From a bacterium (GTDB taxonomy: Bacteria; Arandabacterota; Arandabacteria; Arandabacterales; Arandabacteraceae): DNA of 64,000 nucleotides. Location: the NCBI GenBank assembly GCA_029933125.1, contig JAOZOU010000007.1, positions 62,001 to 126,000 of the forward strand, given 5' to 3'. The translations under genes were made by a program, and so were the position numbers. Below the pieces are notes generated by a model. The model saw nothing but the letters and a program-made list of their open reading frames with translations. It did not search any database and was not told where the DNA came from. Shown in pieces: positions 10,303 to 21,862 of this stretch (position 1 is the first letter of the stretch; every line of letters starts with the position of its first letter).

Positions 10303-10875
10303 TCAATCCTCCCAGGTCTGCCAGCCGTGCCAGCGTTTTGTTCTTATTGCCATTACTATCCAGAAAATACCGAGAACCAGCAGCAGAAAACCCGCCAGGG
10401 CAACGGCAAGAGCTCCGGCAGTTATTGGCTTAACCACAAGGACAATTCCAAAAACTATCGCAATGATGCCAACGAAAAGTTGTATCCACTCGCCCGTCAG
10501 GTCTCTTCTGAGTTTGAGGGCCTTGGATATTTCGCTTACACCATAAACGATAGCCCAGATGGCAATTAGGTATATGAGAATGCGTGCTGTGGTTTGGGGA
10601 GAAAGGATGGCTATGAGCCCCACTATGATGCCGAGGACGCTTGGTATAAGTACGAGTGTTGGTCTGCCTGCTGATTTCCAGAAAACCAATCCTCCAATTG
10701 TTCCAGCTATCCCGGCGATAAGTATGAGAAGACCCAGAAGAGCAATTATTACTGCGAGTGTACCCGTTGGTGCAGAGATTGCGATGATGCCAATCACTGA
10801 GGCAATGATGCCCCTAACAAGCAGTGACCACCAGCTGCTTCCGTAAAGCGAGGAGATAATTGGTGACATGCTCAC
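10303..10875 (-). CDS. HdeD/DUF308-family membrane protein
   Basis: 190-aa, six hydrophobic segments, SWWSLLVRGIIASVIGIIAI N-terminus. Confidence 0.85.
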   Translation of the reverse strand: MSMSPIISSLYGSSWWSLLVRGIIASVIGIIAISAPTGTLAVIIALLGLLILIAGIAGTIGGLVFWKSAGRPTLVLIPSVLGIIVGLIAILSPQTTARILIYLIAIWAIVYGVSEISKALKLRRDLTGEWIQLFVGIIAIVFGIVLVVKPITAGALAVALAGFLLLVLGIFWIVMAIRTKRWHGWQTWED

Positions 10876-11357
10876 ACCTCCAGATGGCTAGATGAAGTCC
10901 TCAAGGAGTGAGATTAGGCGACACATGTGGCTCTGTCAAGTAAGCGATCTTGCCGAGACTCTCAGCACATCGATCAGGCCAGCAAACTGCTGGAGAGGGT
11001 CTGAAGAAAGGTGTGGGGAGGTCAGAACAACGTCGCCATCCTCTCGGCTATCGGCTCAAATGAGTGCATTTGCCCCAAGCAGGTAGCAGACGCTGCGGTT
11101 CGGGCGGAAGACTATGGCTTTCGAGTCCTTAGGTCACTGCACTTCGATCAAGGAGAACACAAGTGCCGACAACAAACTGCGACATCCTAATTTCTTTAGT
11201 TACATGGAATTACGCCTATTTTGGACCGATAGGATAACAAATCATCATTCCTTAAGATTCAGGGTCTTGACGCTAGCCGAGAGTGTGGTGATAGTTGAAG
11301 AGGCAAGAGGCTAGCAGGCTACAGGGAGAACGTAGGAGTGAAGGGAGCGTGACCACG

Positions 11358-11672
11358 ATGTGGCGTAGGGTGGCGTGCTTAACAATTGGAATCATCTTTG
11401 CAATTGGGTTACTCACCTTCTCCCTCGCCGGTAAACCACCTGGCAGGGGCGAGCCCGGTCCTAGACCATTTGAGTGGGGGGACCCTGATTGGCCAGCTTG
11501 TAGCAAACTGACCGTTACACAGGCTGAGGTGTGTGACAATGCTTTGACTCGTGGCTCCATCCAGCCGCTTGAGAGACAGGGCAGAGGCGAGCTTGAAAGC
11601 TGGTCACAGACAAGTCTTTCATCCTGTTTCCAGATCAAAGGGCTCGGGTTTGAGGTCAAATTGCGGAGATAG
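11358..11672 (+). CDS. Small secreted hypothetical protein, directly upstream of the sigma54 activator
   Basis: ATG MWRRVACLTIGIIFAIGLLTFSLAG signal-peptide-like start; stop is 2 nt before the next GTG. Confidence 0.4.
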   Translation: MWRRVACLTIGIIFAIGLLTFSLAGKPPGRGEPGPRPFEWGDPDWPACSKLTVTQAEVCDNALTRGSIQPLERQGRGELESWSQTSLSSCFQIKGLGFEVKLRR

Positions 11673-11674
11673 TT

Positions 11675-13909
11675 GTGGATACCAAGGCAGAACTTAGACA
11701 CCTTGAGGAACTGATTGCATCGGGCAGGCTTGAGAGTGCGAAACTCCATTATCGCACCATAGCGGATCGTCTGCGATGCAGAGGTGAACAGGAAGAGCAC
11801 GTTGTTCTTGAGCTTTTCAAGGCACAGATTCTTGCTGGTGAGGATCGCTACGAAGATGCCCTTGATGTCGCCATACGGGTTTTGGAGAGCGCACGCCACC
11901 TCAATCTGCGTGATAAACTTGCTCGCTGCCACCTTCTGGTGTCTGCCATTCTGCTCCGAATCGGAGACTACCATGGGGCAAGATCGCATGCAGAGGCATG
12001 TGTCTATTTTGCCAATTGGGAAATTGACGATAGAGCCTTCGAAGGTGATGCTCACATAAATCTTGGGCTCGCTCTTAAGAATCTTGGAACTTGGGATGAG
12101 GCTGAGCGTCATTTTCGAGAAGCCATCAGGGCTTACGGAGCAACGAGCGATAACATCAGACGTCTGAGAGCCTCGCTTAATCTCGCAATTCTTCTGCGAA
12201 AGACGGGGAAGATCACTGAGGCTTCGGAAATTGCGCATCACGCATTCAATAAGTCACGCCTCCTTGCTGTGCCCATCGGAATTGCTCGCTGCTCTCTTGA
12301 GTTGGCAAACATTGCCATAATCGGGCGAGACACAGATGAAGCCGCAAACTACCTTGAAGCTGCCCGTAAGGTAATTGATGAGGAGAAGTATCAGCGTGAA
12401 GGTTTGCTGGTGCTTGAGATTGAAGGCGACATAGAAGCCTTGCGCGGCAATCATCGCAAGGCTTTAGCCGTATACACGAGAGCTCTCAGGATGGCAAATG
12501 AGCTGGCAGCTGGCGGTGACATAGTTGCTGAGCTTCTGAGAAGATGTGCATCGAGTCAACTCGCCCTTAAGCGTCTCCGTGCAGCACGCGAACGGATTCA
12601 AGAGGCACTTTCACTCAATGAGGAGACGCACGATGCATATGAAAGGGCTATCTGTTTGCGCATCTTGGGCGAGATCGAGATCGCCAGTGGGCTCATGGGC
12701 AAGGGTATTGCCAACCTTGAGGAGGCCGTGAGCGAGTTGACAAGACTCTCAGGATGGTCACCCGAGCTCGCAGTTGCGGAGGAAGTATTGGGTAGGGCTA
12801 TGCTCATATCTGGTGAAGACCGGCATGAAGCTGCTGCTCATCATCTTTTGATAGCACGGCGAATATATTCGAATCTTGGAATAAGTTCCGCCGTCAGAGG
12901 CCTTGATGATGTGATTTTGTCAGCCATCACAGTCAATCGCACTCTCAAGAAGGAAAGAGCAGCCCTCGGTGGCAACGTCAGCATTGTTTCGAGAGCTCGC
13001 CTCAATCCCCGGAAGTTTGGAATGGTGACGGAGGATGAACGGATTGTTGGCGATCTCGAAAGGTGGGGTCCAACTGAGGCTCGCATACTCATTGAGGGTG
13101 AAACGGGCGTGGGCAAGGAAGTTATGGCACGCGCTCTTCACGCCATGAGTCGTCGTCGGGAAGGGCGCTTTGTGGCGGTTGATTGTGGGGCTCTCAATGA
13201 GACCTTGGCCGATAGCGAGCTTTTTGGACATACGAAAGGTGCGTTTACCGGCGCTATGTGGGACAGGGTCGGACTCATTGAGGAAGCTGGCGGCGGAACA
13301 CTTTTTCTTGATGAGATAGGCGAGCTGGGCAAGTCGCTGCAGGTCAAATTGCTGCGTGTGCTTGAAGAGGGTGTGGTAAGACGGGTTGGTGAGAACACGC
13401 CTCGTGCTGTAGATGTACGCGTTATAAGTGCGACTGCGCGCAATCTCTGGGCTGAGGTTGAGGCTGGCAATTTCAGGCGGGACCTCTATTATCGCCTCAA
13501 GACAGCCATAATTAGAATACCGTCGTTAAGAGAGCGCCCATACGACATTGAAGCCCTCTTCAGACATTATCTTGCTTTCTATTGTGAGCACTATCGAAGA
13601 CATCTCGAGATCGATCATGCCGCAATCACGGAGCTTTTGCGCTATGAGTGGCCAGGCAATGTGAGGGAACTTAAGAACTTTTGTGAAGCTCTCGTAATCT
13701 CAAAGCCTGACGGAACGATAGTGCCATCCGATGTCATTGCCCTCCTCAATGGTGGACAAGGCAATGCCTCCCTTGAAGAACGGCTCGATAGAACAGAGCG
13801 GGATGCCATCCTCAGGGCTCTCAGGATATGCCAGGGCAATCGCACTAGGGCGGCAAAGATGCTTGGCATAAGCCGCAAAACGCTTTGGCAAAAGCTTAAG
13901 AAGCTTTGA
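11675..13909 (+). CDS. TPR-domain sigma54-dependent transcriptional activator (GTG start)
   Basis: [34 protein letters not shown], and a Fis-type [27 protein letters not shown]-terminal TPR repeats in place of a receiver domain. Confidence 0.92.
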   Translation: MDTKAELRHLEELIASGRLESAKLHYRTIADRLRCRGEQEEHVVLELFKAQILAGEDRYEDALDVAIRVLESARHLNLRDKLARCHLLVSAILLRIGDYHGARSHAEACVYFANWEIDDRAFEGDAHINLGLALKNLGTWDEAERHFREAIRAYGATSDNIRRLRASLNLAILLRKTGKITEASEIAHHAFNKSRLLAVPIGIARCSLELANIAIIGRDTDEAANYLEAARKVIDEEKYQREGLLVLEIEGDIEALRGNHRKALAVYTRALRMANELAAGGDIVAELLRRCASSQLALKRLRAARERIQEALSLNEETHDAYERAICLRILGEIEIASGLMGKGIANLEEAVSELTRLSGWSPELAVAEEVLGRAMLISGEDRHEAAAHHLLIARRIYSNLGISSAVRGLDDVILSAITVNRTLKKERAALGGNVSIVSRARLNPRKFGMVTEDERIVGDLERWGPTEARILIEGETGVGKEVMARALHAMSRRREGRFVAVDCGALNETLADSELFGHTKGAFTGAMWDRVGLIEEAGGGTLFLDEIGELGKSLQVKLLRVLEEGVVRRVGENTPRAVDVRVISATARNLWAEVEAGNFRRDLYYRLKTAIIRIPSLRERPYDIEALFRHYLAFYCEHYRRHLEIDHAAITELLRYEWPGNVRELKNFCEALVISKPDGTIVPSDVIALLNGGQGNASLEERLDRTERDAILRALRICQGNRTRAAKMLGISRKTLWQKLKKL

Positions 13910-14312
13910 AGGCATCTAAGATGTGGCAGATAGCCTGAGGAAGCAAGCCGAAGAAAAAGATCCCGGATTAAGCCATCCCCAGCCACAATTATTGTCTTGT
14001 CCATGTTGAGATCTTTTCCATCCTTGTCCGTGCTAATCATCTGCAATTCTACCTGAGGGTATGCAAATAACAATAGGAAGGGAAGATAGGTACGTTGCCA
14101 CTGTGTTTTGCTCGATGCAGGCGGTGTGGCAACCTTTCGGTAGAAAGATGTGTCCAGCATGGGTAACACCCATGCGAAACAGGTAACACCGAGTGAACGA
14201 GCACAGATGGGATTGAATTGCTCGAAGATTTCCAGGTTGAGAAAATCGCTTGGAAAATAAGAAGATAACTCCACAAATATCTGCTAAGATTTTGGTCTCG
14301 AGCGTGGCACAA

Positions 14313-14328
14313 TGGCATCTTTCTTGCA
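14313..14328 (+). promoter_or_regulatory. Candidate sigma54 (-24/-12) promoter
   Basis: TGGCATCTTTCTTGCA: GG and GC separated by 10 nt, close to TGGCAC-N5-TTGC. Confidence 0.4.
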
Positions 14329-14712
14329 TTACTCCTCTGCCAGGGCGAGCTCAAAAGCCTGTCTGCGTTTGACCAAACCCCATCTGGGGTTTCGGAGGTT
14401 AGAATGCAACTCGGAGCAACAAAGAAAGCCCAAGTTGGTCGGAGTCAAATCGATAACCCGCACACAAAAGCCTACGAAGCCCATCATAGCCTTTGCCAGC
14501 AAATTTGCCTTCGACCGTTTCTGGTCCCGATCATAAGTGTTGCTCACCTCCGCTCACACCCTTCGACAGCCTCCGATTGCCTTCAGGCAATATCTCTGAT
14601 GTTTGCCTCATCAGAGAAGCTTCAGATGGGGTTTGATCGGGATCAATGCCAATTCGACGGTCTGGGGATCGGTTCCAAGGTGGACGCTTGGGACTCAGGG
14701 GCGCCTGTCCGG

Positions 14713-14752
14713 CTAGATGTGGCGCACATCGCTCGATGTGCGCCACTTCTAG
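14713..14752. other. Strong hairpin/palindrome
   Basis: CTAGA t GTGGCGCACATCG CT CGATGTGCGCCAC t TCTAG: perfect 13-bp arms extended by 5 bp after one mismatch. Confidence 0.8.
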
Positions 14753-15039
14753 TTGGCTGGAGGAACTCACATCTCTGAGTCAGACTCCCACGCCTCCCGA
14801 ATTGCTTAGTGCTTTCATCTAGAATGTCTCAATTTTGGCCGAAAGGTTCCATATTTTCGGTGGGGAAAGTGAAGATTTGAGCGGATTGTGTGGTTTTTTT
14901 GAAACCGTGCGTCTGGATGGCTTTTAATCAATGCAGGGTGATATCGAGAACTTTGAAGTTAGCATCGCCCTAGATAGATGATCTGACATGAGATCTCCTG
15001 GGAATGTCGCGAAGAAGGAACTCTACCACAAATAGCACT

Positions 15040-15070
15040 GCAGGCCGAAGCTTCTCATGCTCCGGCCTGC
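15040..15070 (-). terminator. Terminator-like hairpin after the secreted-protein gene (no clear U tract)
   Basis: GCAGGCCGAAGC-ttctcat-GCTCCGGCCTGC just past the stop of 15082-15849. Confidence 0.45.
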
Positions 15071-15081
15071 AAGTGGCAATT

Positions 15082-15849
15082 CTACCGATAGAGTGCCTTG
15101 ATTCTACCCCAAGTCGAGCTTTCTGTTGCACTCGGGCCGTAGTTGATCAGAGCCTCACTTAAGAACACGAGGTATTGTGTCCCATCGAACCCTTCAACTC
15201 TGTACATCACCACAGCAGCTGGGTCTCCAGTCGTCTGCATCTCAAGCTGAAGTTCTCCGTCTGGATAAAGCACTTGACCCACCTCATCAAAGTAGAACCA
15301 GTCAAGACCTTGAATCATCGGGTCGTCAACCGTGAGATTATCAAGCGGAATCTCAACAGGTGAGAATGCAGCCTGCCTCCACACAACAACACCCTCTGGA
15401 GGGATTGTTTCATTGCCTGGAATTATGTCTATGATGGGACATTCGACTGTCCCCTCCCAGCCTTGCCACGGGAAGGGGATCACAGCAACTGGATTGCAAT
15501 CGAAGGTAAGAGCTGCATATACAACGACTGGTGCAGGTACTCCCAAGCGCAACTCCACGCCAAAGTGAATCCACGTACATGGCTCTACTGGCTGGAAATA
15601 CCACTTGATGTTTGTACCATTCGCATCTTCCCAGCACTTTATTGAGTCATACATCTCAGGGAAGAAGTAACCCTCGATATCGTCGCATGTGATTCCCCGA
15701 AGAGTCAGCATGAAGTCGTCGATGGGCTGATTGGTAAAGTTGTGAACATCGAAGTTCGCAAGTTCCCCGTAAATGCATGCAGCCCGACCACTGCTGGCAA
15801 TACTCAGGGCAACAATCGCAATAGCAATAGCGACTGATTTGAGCTTCAT
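15082..15849 (-). CDS. Secreted hypothetical protein with C-terminal STWGRIKALYR
   Basis: ATG with upstream AAGGAGG; signal peptide MKLKSVAIAIAIVALSIASSGRA. Confidence 0.7.
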   Translation of the reverse strand: MKLKSVAIAIAIVALSIASSGRAACIYGELANFDVHNFTNQPIDDFMLTLRGITCDDIEGYFFPEMYDSIKCWEDANGTNIKWYFQPVEPCTWIHFGVELRLGVPAPVVVYAALTFDCNPVAVIPFPWQGWEGTVECPIIDIIPGNETIPPEGVVVWRQAAFSPVEIPLDNLTVDDPMIQGLDWFYFDEVGQVLYPDGELQLEMQTTGDPAAVVMYRVEGFDGTQYLVFLSEALINYGPSATESSTWGRIKALYR

Positions 15850-16650
15850 TGGTTTTTTCACCTCCTTGTTGTGTGACCTGTCCTGCTAACCCCTGCTACT
15901 GCCTGCAGATCATATAGGGCTGAGCAATCACCTCCTTTTTGGAGCGCACCCTGCGCCCCCGGTGAATTGTGCGGCAAGTTGTCTCGAATTGTCTCAGGAC
16001 TTGATTGTAGCTGGAACGTAGGCGGATTCGCCTCCTTGTGCATTATCCCGTTTTGACGATTCCTCGATTCCTGACCTTTGCTCAGGAATACCGTCTTGCT
16101 TGCAGGTGCGACAAGCTCCTTGAGCGCGAAATGGACGACTGATATTGCGACACCCAGTGCTTTTGGGCTTGCCAGGGAACCCTATCCAGATCAAAAAAGG
16201 CACACTTTTGCGAGCGTTGATTTAGCTTATACCACAGCCTTCCCCATAATGTCAACCGCAATTTTCTCTGGCCTCGCAAAAGGTGAGTCAAGAAAGAGTG
16301 CAGGGATTGCAGCGCTAGAAAGACCCATCGTGCATCCTTCCAATGAGCAGTAGTGGCTCGAGGGGTTAGGTTATGCAGAAGTGAGATTTCCCAAACCGTT
16401 ACCTGGTGCCGCTCTTGTGGGATGGCCTGTTTTGTTTGAGCAACTCGGTGAAACCTGAGAAATTCATCTCCTTGCAAAATAGAGATATCAACTCCGAATC
16501 GGACTTCCAGCGAGTTTTTCTGGCTATCTCAACCAAAAGGCGAAGCAGAGAGCTTCACGCCCAGAAATTCCTGAATTTTTTGATAATCTGTGGAACCTAT
16601 TAGCCATCTTTTCGACAAACTAAATGGAACCGAGAGCCGTTCGGTGCGAT

Positions 16651-16771
16651 CTGGCTGGAGTAATGGGGCAGGGGTTCATGGCACGGTCGCTGAGATGTCT
16701 CAGCGGGGACGCTCCTTGGGACAACCCGTGTAGGATCTGAGCCCGCTGCTCATGCCCCGCCCCACCGCCAG
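16651..16771. ncRNA. Candidate structured RNA (multi-branched stem)
   Basis: Outer pairing CTGGC/GCCAG and TGGGGC-a-GGGG-tt-CATG/CATGCCCCGCCCCA, enclosing GCTGAG-atgt-CTCAGC; no good ORF in this intergenic region. Confidence 0.35.
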
Positions 16772-17318
16772 CAAAGGGCTTCGATGATTGCTATCCTCTC
16801 GACCGTTGCTCGCTGTGTATGGCCGTGCTGCCAACCCTTGCTGCTCCAAGCGCTTCTTAAGATGAAGCTATCCTAGAGGTAACTTCCCCAATGCACAACA
16901 CCCGAGAAAGTAAATGAGAGAGCAGATGCCATGCTTTGTGCGCTCCATCAGCATGTCACAGGCTCTTTCACCACAAGCTATACTGCCCCACAAGCCAGAA
17001 GACTCAATATGAATAGAGAGTCAATATGAATTCCGAATAGATGACGGTTACCTCTGTAGAATGATATCCTTCCGTGTCCCCACCCTTGGCCAAAGCTCTT
17101 CCCTGCGGATACCCTGTTTCTCCCTCAATTTGGAATCTCCAGGCCTAAAGGTACTCCCCCGAGCCCTGGTTGGTTGCCGTGGGGGTAGTGTTATGGTAGA
17201 ATTGGGCTAGAGGACGAATGGGTTGGGTGGTCAAGATAATACAAGATTTGAGGATCTCCCAGGCCCTTCGCAAACTGAGGATGCGCTCCTGGGCACTTGA
17301 AAGTGGTAAGCACGGACG

Positions 17319-20318
17319 ATGAAAACCACAAGGAAAATCAGAATGAACGCCAGGATGCTTTCAATATGTAGCCTTTTGATGCTCTACGGCTTATCCAAGA
17401 AGCTCATGGCTTTAGCACGAGGAGAAGGATTCTTGGCAATAAGGGATAAGAAGGAGATGAGTGCGGTCAGGTTCAAATCAAGATGCCGACCCATAATTGC
17501 TTCACCCCCGCTCATATTGGTTTCGGGTTTTCTCTTATCTCTCGTTGCCCTGGCATCTCCCAGCTTGGCAGCACCAGTCCATACAACATATCTCTGGCAC
17601 ATGCATCAGCCAATCTACTGGCCTGACCGAAGTACATGGTACCCATCAAGATATGAAACTGCCTACGAAACCATAACTCTCGGGCATTCCCAAAGTGACG
17701 TTTACAGCATCTTCGATAAAGACGATCGTGTCCATGACTATCAAGACTATCCTCACGACGCTATAGCCTCGGTGCTCGATATACCTGATGCTGGGGCACA
17801 GATAAGCTTCGCTGCAGCCTTGATCGAGAATGTCAAGAATCTCGCTGACAATGGCTGGAACGGAGGACGCTATGCTCCTGATTGGTATAGCGATTATCGT
17901 GCGGCCCGCTCGTGGACGACATCCGGTGGCCACTCACGCATGCCGCAGCTCCTCGTTGCCGCACACCATCCCATCGCACCTCTTATGGATCCCAAAGCCC
18001 TTGAGCGTGAGATCGAAGTTGCTAAAGTTGCCTACCAGGTTGCTTGGGGTGATACCAATTTCTCGAAAGGCTACTTCCCGGCCGAGACCTGTTTCTCGGA
18101 GCGCATGATCCCTGTGCTCGTTCGTCAGGGCATTGAATGGGTTATCGTTGCAGACATTCACCTCTCAAGAGCCTGCGCTGATTATCCCTACCTTGCACAG
18201 GAAGATAACTGCGACCCACCCAATCGGGCCGATCAACTTAATCCAGCCCAAGGCTACTATGAGGCGATTTCCATAAGCCGTGGTGTAACGGTGAAGACAC
18301 CTCCACCATTCGGCTTTCGTCCTCACTATGCTCGCTATGTTGACCCTGAGACGGGAACAGCATATTCCATGATCGTTGTCCCAGCAGCCAATGCCATGAG
18401 CTGGAATGAAGGCTATGCCATGTATGGCACGAGCGAGATTGATGCTATCGCCCCCTACAATGACCCTACTCACCCAATGCTTATTGTCTTTGCACACGAT
18501 GGCGACAATGCCTGGTCTGGGGGTTACTCCTATTACAATGAGAATGTTACCAACTTTTGCCATGAGGCTGTTTCAAAGGGATATGAACCCACTACAATTG
18601 CTGAGTATCTCGCCGATCACCCTGTGAGCACGGACGATGTTGTTCACGTTGAAGATGGCGGCTGGGTGAACGCTGACAGTGACTTTGGCTCACCTCAATT
18701 CATCAATTGGAATTGGCCCCTGGTTGATGCAAATGGCAATTTTGACATCCCCGGTGGCTGGGCTCTGGATGAGCGCAATTGGGCTGTGCTTACAGCTGCA
18801 CAGAATCGGGTCGAGACAGCTGAAGCCATCATGGGGACACAACCCGATCCCGCAAGGATTTTCGATCCAACGACAGGTGCAAACAATGTTGAGAAAGCGT
18901 GGCATCATCTGCTTTCAGGCTATGAGAGTGGCTACATGTACTATGGGGCCTCGCTCGATATGGAGGTGAAGCCAACTCTGGCTGCAAATGCAGCAGTTCT
19001 CTATGCAGATGCCGTGATTGAGGGTGGGACAGATCTTGTTGCGCCTACCATATGGCTTCCGCAGCGGCTTCCGTGGAATCCTGGTGGATATGGTGGGGGC
19101 TCACTGTGGGGTTATCCTGGTGGCGATGGTGAGCCCATGCCGAGCGATTTCTGGATATGGACATTTGTCTATGATGTCTCAGGGATTGCTCGTGTGGACC
19201 TGAATTACAGGATAGATGCAGATGGGGTAAATTCCATGGCAAGCGATGACAATGAGACCTACGCCGGTGGACCTGAGGTTGGACCATGGCAGACATTGGC
19301 AATGACACGCAGGGATTTCCCCGAAGGAAACTACTTCAATGACCCCGAGATCGATTTCTTTGTTCTACCCCAATACATTGCGGATGAATACTACGTTCAC
19401 GTTACGGGACTCTCAGAGGTTCTCATTGATTACTATGTAGAAGCTGAGGATTCGCTCGGCAACGTCAAACGCAGCCCCATTCAGCATGTCTGGATAGGAA
19501 CATCGAGCGGAAGCCAGGGACATGTAATCGATGGCGCTCTTGACTCATCTGCCATCCATCTTGCGTCTGGTGATGGCTTTGATCTCTATGCGGACTGGGA
19601 CGGAACATATCTTTATGTTGCAACCCAGGGTGTTGGACAGACGTCAAGCTGGGATCACTTCATCCTTATAGGTAGTGATCTTTCAAGTCCAGTCTCGGCA
19701 CCTTGGGCAAAAAGTGGCAATGTTGCTGACAGGATACTCTATCTGGCAAACGAGAATGACAATAACTGGTGTGGATGGTTTGATGAATTTGAGAGTGTCT
19801 TGACTTCAGATGTCGAATGTGCGTCGGGTGAGTATCTTGAAGGAACAATAAAGCTGAGTGCCTATCTCGGAGAGCCTTTGCCTGATGAAATCTATCTCGC
19901 TATTGGAGCTTATGAAACACCTGATGGGGAGTCGCTTATGGCGCAGGCGCCACCCGGTGATGGTGATGGCGACATTGAAAGCAATGAATATACAGGTTTT
20001 GCACTGACGGCAAGTGGCATTGAAACAGATGATGTCCAGATGGGGCAATTTGAGATCTCAATTGAACCCAATCCAATGATCAAGCATGCAGGCATTAAGG
20101 TGGACGTGCTCACAGAATCTTTTGCTACTGTCGCAATCTACGATGCAAGAGGCTCATTGGTAAGGAGGGTTTACAGAGGCGAGATAAACCGCGGTGGCAG
20201 GATTATTACCTGGGATGGCAAGGACGCAAGTGGCGCACTTGTTCCAGCGGGCATCTACTTCGTTCGGGTTGCCGGTAAGGACGTTACTAAGACCCAAAAG
20301 ATCGTAGTCCTTCGCTGA
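17319..20318 (+). CDS. Glycoside hydrolase family 57-like secreted protein with C-terminal FlgD/T9SS-like sorting domain
   Basis: TTYLWHMHQPIYWPDRSTWYPSRYETAYETI (GH57 start); C-terminus SIEPNPM...VAIYDARGSLVRRVYRGEINRGGRIITWDGKDASGALVPAGIYFVRVAGKDVTKTQKIVVLR. Confidence 0.85.
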   Translation: MKTTRKIRMNARMLSICSLLMLYGLSKKLMALARGEGFLAIRDKKEMSAVRFKSRCRPIIASPPLILVSGFLLSLVALASPSLAAPVHTTYLWHMHQPIYWPDRSTWYPSRYETAYETITLGHSQSDVYSIFDKDDRVHDYQDYPHDAIASVLDIPDAGAQISFAAALIENVKNLADNGWNGGRYAPDWYSDYRAARSWTTSGGHSRMPQLLVAAHHPIAPLMDPKALEREIEVAKVAYQVAWGDTNFSKGYFPAETCFSERMIPVLVRQGIEWVIVADIHLSRACADYPYLAQEDNCDPPNRADQLNPAQGYYEAISISRGVTVKTPPPFGFRPHYARYVDPETGTAYSMIVVPAANAMSWNEGYAMYGTSEIDAIAPYNDPTHPMLIVFAHDGDNAWSGGYSYYNENVTNFCHEAVSKGYEPTTIAEYLADHPVSTDDVVHVEDGGWVNADSDFGSPQFINWNWPLVDANGNFDIPGGWALDERNWAVLTAAQNRVETAEAIMGTQPDPARIFDPTTGANNVEKAWHHLLSGYESGYMYYGASLDMEVKPTLAANAAVLYADAVIEGGTDLVAPTIWLPQRLPWNPGGYGGGSLWGYPGGDGEPMPSDFWIWTFVYDVSGIARVDLNYRIDADGVNSMASDDNETYAGGPEVGPWQTLAMTRRDFPEGNYFNDPEIDFFVLPQYIADEYYVHVTGLSEVLIDYYVEAEDSLGNVKRSPIQHVWIGTSSGSQGHVIDGALDSSAIHLASGDGFDLYADWDGTYLYVATQGVGQTSSWDHFILIGSDLSSPVSAPWAKSGNVADRILYLANENDNNWCGWFDEFESVLTSDVECASGEYLEGTIKLSAYLGEPLPDEIYLAIGAYETPDGESLMAQAPPGDGDGDIESNEYTGFALTASGIETDDVQMGQFEISIEPNPMIKHAGIKVDVLTESFATVAIYDARGSLVRRVYRGEINRGGRIITWDGKDASGALVPAGIYFVRVAGKDVTKTQKIVVLR

Positions 20319-20401
20319 TATTCACCGTTGCTAAATTCCAGCAAGCGCAGATAGGCACCATAAACCAAAGGTGATTAAGTACTAGCGGAAAGGAGGGGCA
20401 G

Positions 20402-21862
20402 CTAGCTAGCGGTTTGCCTCATAGTTGCCTGAATCGAACCCCAGTAGCAGCCGTTGTCAGCCTGAAGGTAATCGCTTGTATAGGCATAAGCCCTTGCACG
20501 ACAACCGCCACAGAAATCGCGATATTCGCAGAGTCCGCAGTAGGGATCAAGCAGATCCCGGTCCCTCAGCTCCCACAGAAGTTGTGACTTACACCATATA
20601 TCACGGAAGGCATCCTTTCGGAGATTACCGACAGGAATTGGCATAAAAACACATGGAGTAACTATTCCATTGGGCTGAAAAGCAGAATAGCATCTGCCAG
20701 CACCACATCCACCAATATAACGTGCAAAGCTCTTGGCTCCAGGCCCAATGCCATAGCCAGCATGTCCAGCAGCAAAGACGCCGTCCTCACTCGAGTTGGC
20801 AGCGCAGTATCTACCAAGCTGAGGGGCAGTTGACATGATCACAAGGTTATCTTGCGAAAGATGTCCCCACAGAGTTGCAAGCATGTCCTCTCTTTGCTCA
20901 GGAGTAATGTCGAGAGCCTTATCATCCCTTCCCCTGCCTGTTGGTATGAAGTTGAAAGCATTGAACCTCGTGCAACCAACATCTGAAGTGAATCTGATGA
21001 GATCCTCAAGCTCATCGAAATTGAGCTTGGTGATGGTTGAGGCTATTCCAATTTCCACACCTTCTATGCCCACAGAAGCTTTTATGCCATCGACAATCCG
21101 ATGCCAGCATTGTCTTCCTCTAAAGGCATCATGCTTATCGGGATCCACACTATCAAGACTTACCTCGATGTACTCGACTCCGGCATCGCGAAGGCGCTTT
21201 GTCATATCGTGGCCAAGAAGAGTTCCATTGGTAGCGATTGTTATAAACATTCCATGCTCACGTGCACGAGTGATGACTTGCCAGATGTCGGGGCAAACAA
21301 GGGGCTCGCCGCCTGAAAGTGCAAGGATGGCAACGTCCATTTCACCAAGCTCGTCAACTATGCGAAGCTTCTCATCAAGTGTGAGCTCATCATCTCTCTT
21401 GCGTCCAGCGTTCTGGTAGCAATGGCGGCATTTGAGATTACAGGCTTGAGTTATGTTCCAGACAACCATAAGAGGAGCGCAGAAAACCTGAGGGCGGCGC
21501 AATCCAACCTTTCCAATACTGTATGTGGTGTTGATGATGGCTCTCAAGGTTGGTGGATCACCAAAGACTTTCTCCCTAAGAAGCTCCTTATCAGCTCTGG
21601 CTTGGCGTCTTATGATCTCAACGAAGGCATGGGGAATGAGATAGCGCAGACGATTGCCTATACCATTTTTTTGAGAGCCGTAGTTTAGCAAAGCCTCTTC
21701 AAGAAATGTTCTACCTCCTTTTTCAACAGATGTCATCCATCTAAAGATCGCTCTCACGAGGCGATTGGAAAGCACCTTCTCGAGCTTGTAAGGATCAGGG
21801 AAATAGGCGCATGGGATACGATTATCTTGAAGATTGCCGGAGTGCTCAGGATCAGAAGCCAT
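20402..21862 (-). CDS. Radical SAM / SPASM domain protein
   Basis: WNITQACNLKCRHCYQNAG (CX3CX2C) and C-terminal Cys cluster CGLCEYRDFCGGCRARA. Confidence 0.9.
   Translation of the reverse strand: MASDPEHSGNLQDNRIPCAYFPDPYKLEKVLSNRLVRAIFRWMTSVEKGGRTFLEEALLNYGSQKNGIGNRLRYLIPHAFVEIIRRQARADKELLREKVFGDPPTLRAIINTTYSIGKVGLRRPQVFCAPLMVVWNITQACNLKCRHCYQNAGRKRDDELTLDEKLRIVDELGEMDVAILALSGGEPLVCPDIWQVITRAREHGMFITIATNGTLLGHDMTKRLRDAGVEYIEVSLDSVDPDKHDAFRGRQCWHRIVDGIKASVGIEGVEIGIASTITKLNFDELEDLIRFTSDVGCTRFNAFNFIPTGRGRDDKALDITPEQREDMLATLWGHLSQDNLVIMSTAPQLGRYCAANSSEDGVFAAGHAGYGIGPGAKSFARYIGGCGAGRCYSAFQPNGIVTPCVFMPIPVGNLRKDAFRDIWCKSQLLWELRDRDLLDPYCGLCEYRDFCGGCRARAYAYTSDYLQADNGCYWGSIQATMRQTAS

Noticed and set aside
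13642-14274. 210-aa minus-strand ORF and its neighbours opposite the sigma54 activator
   Set aside because: Mostly antisense to a clear coding gene, with low-complexity Ser/Leu-rich translation; treated as a shadow ORF.
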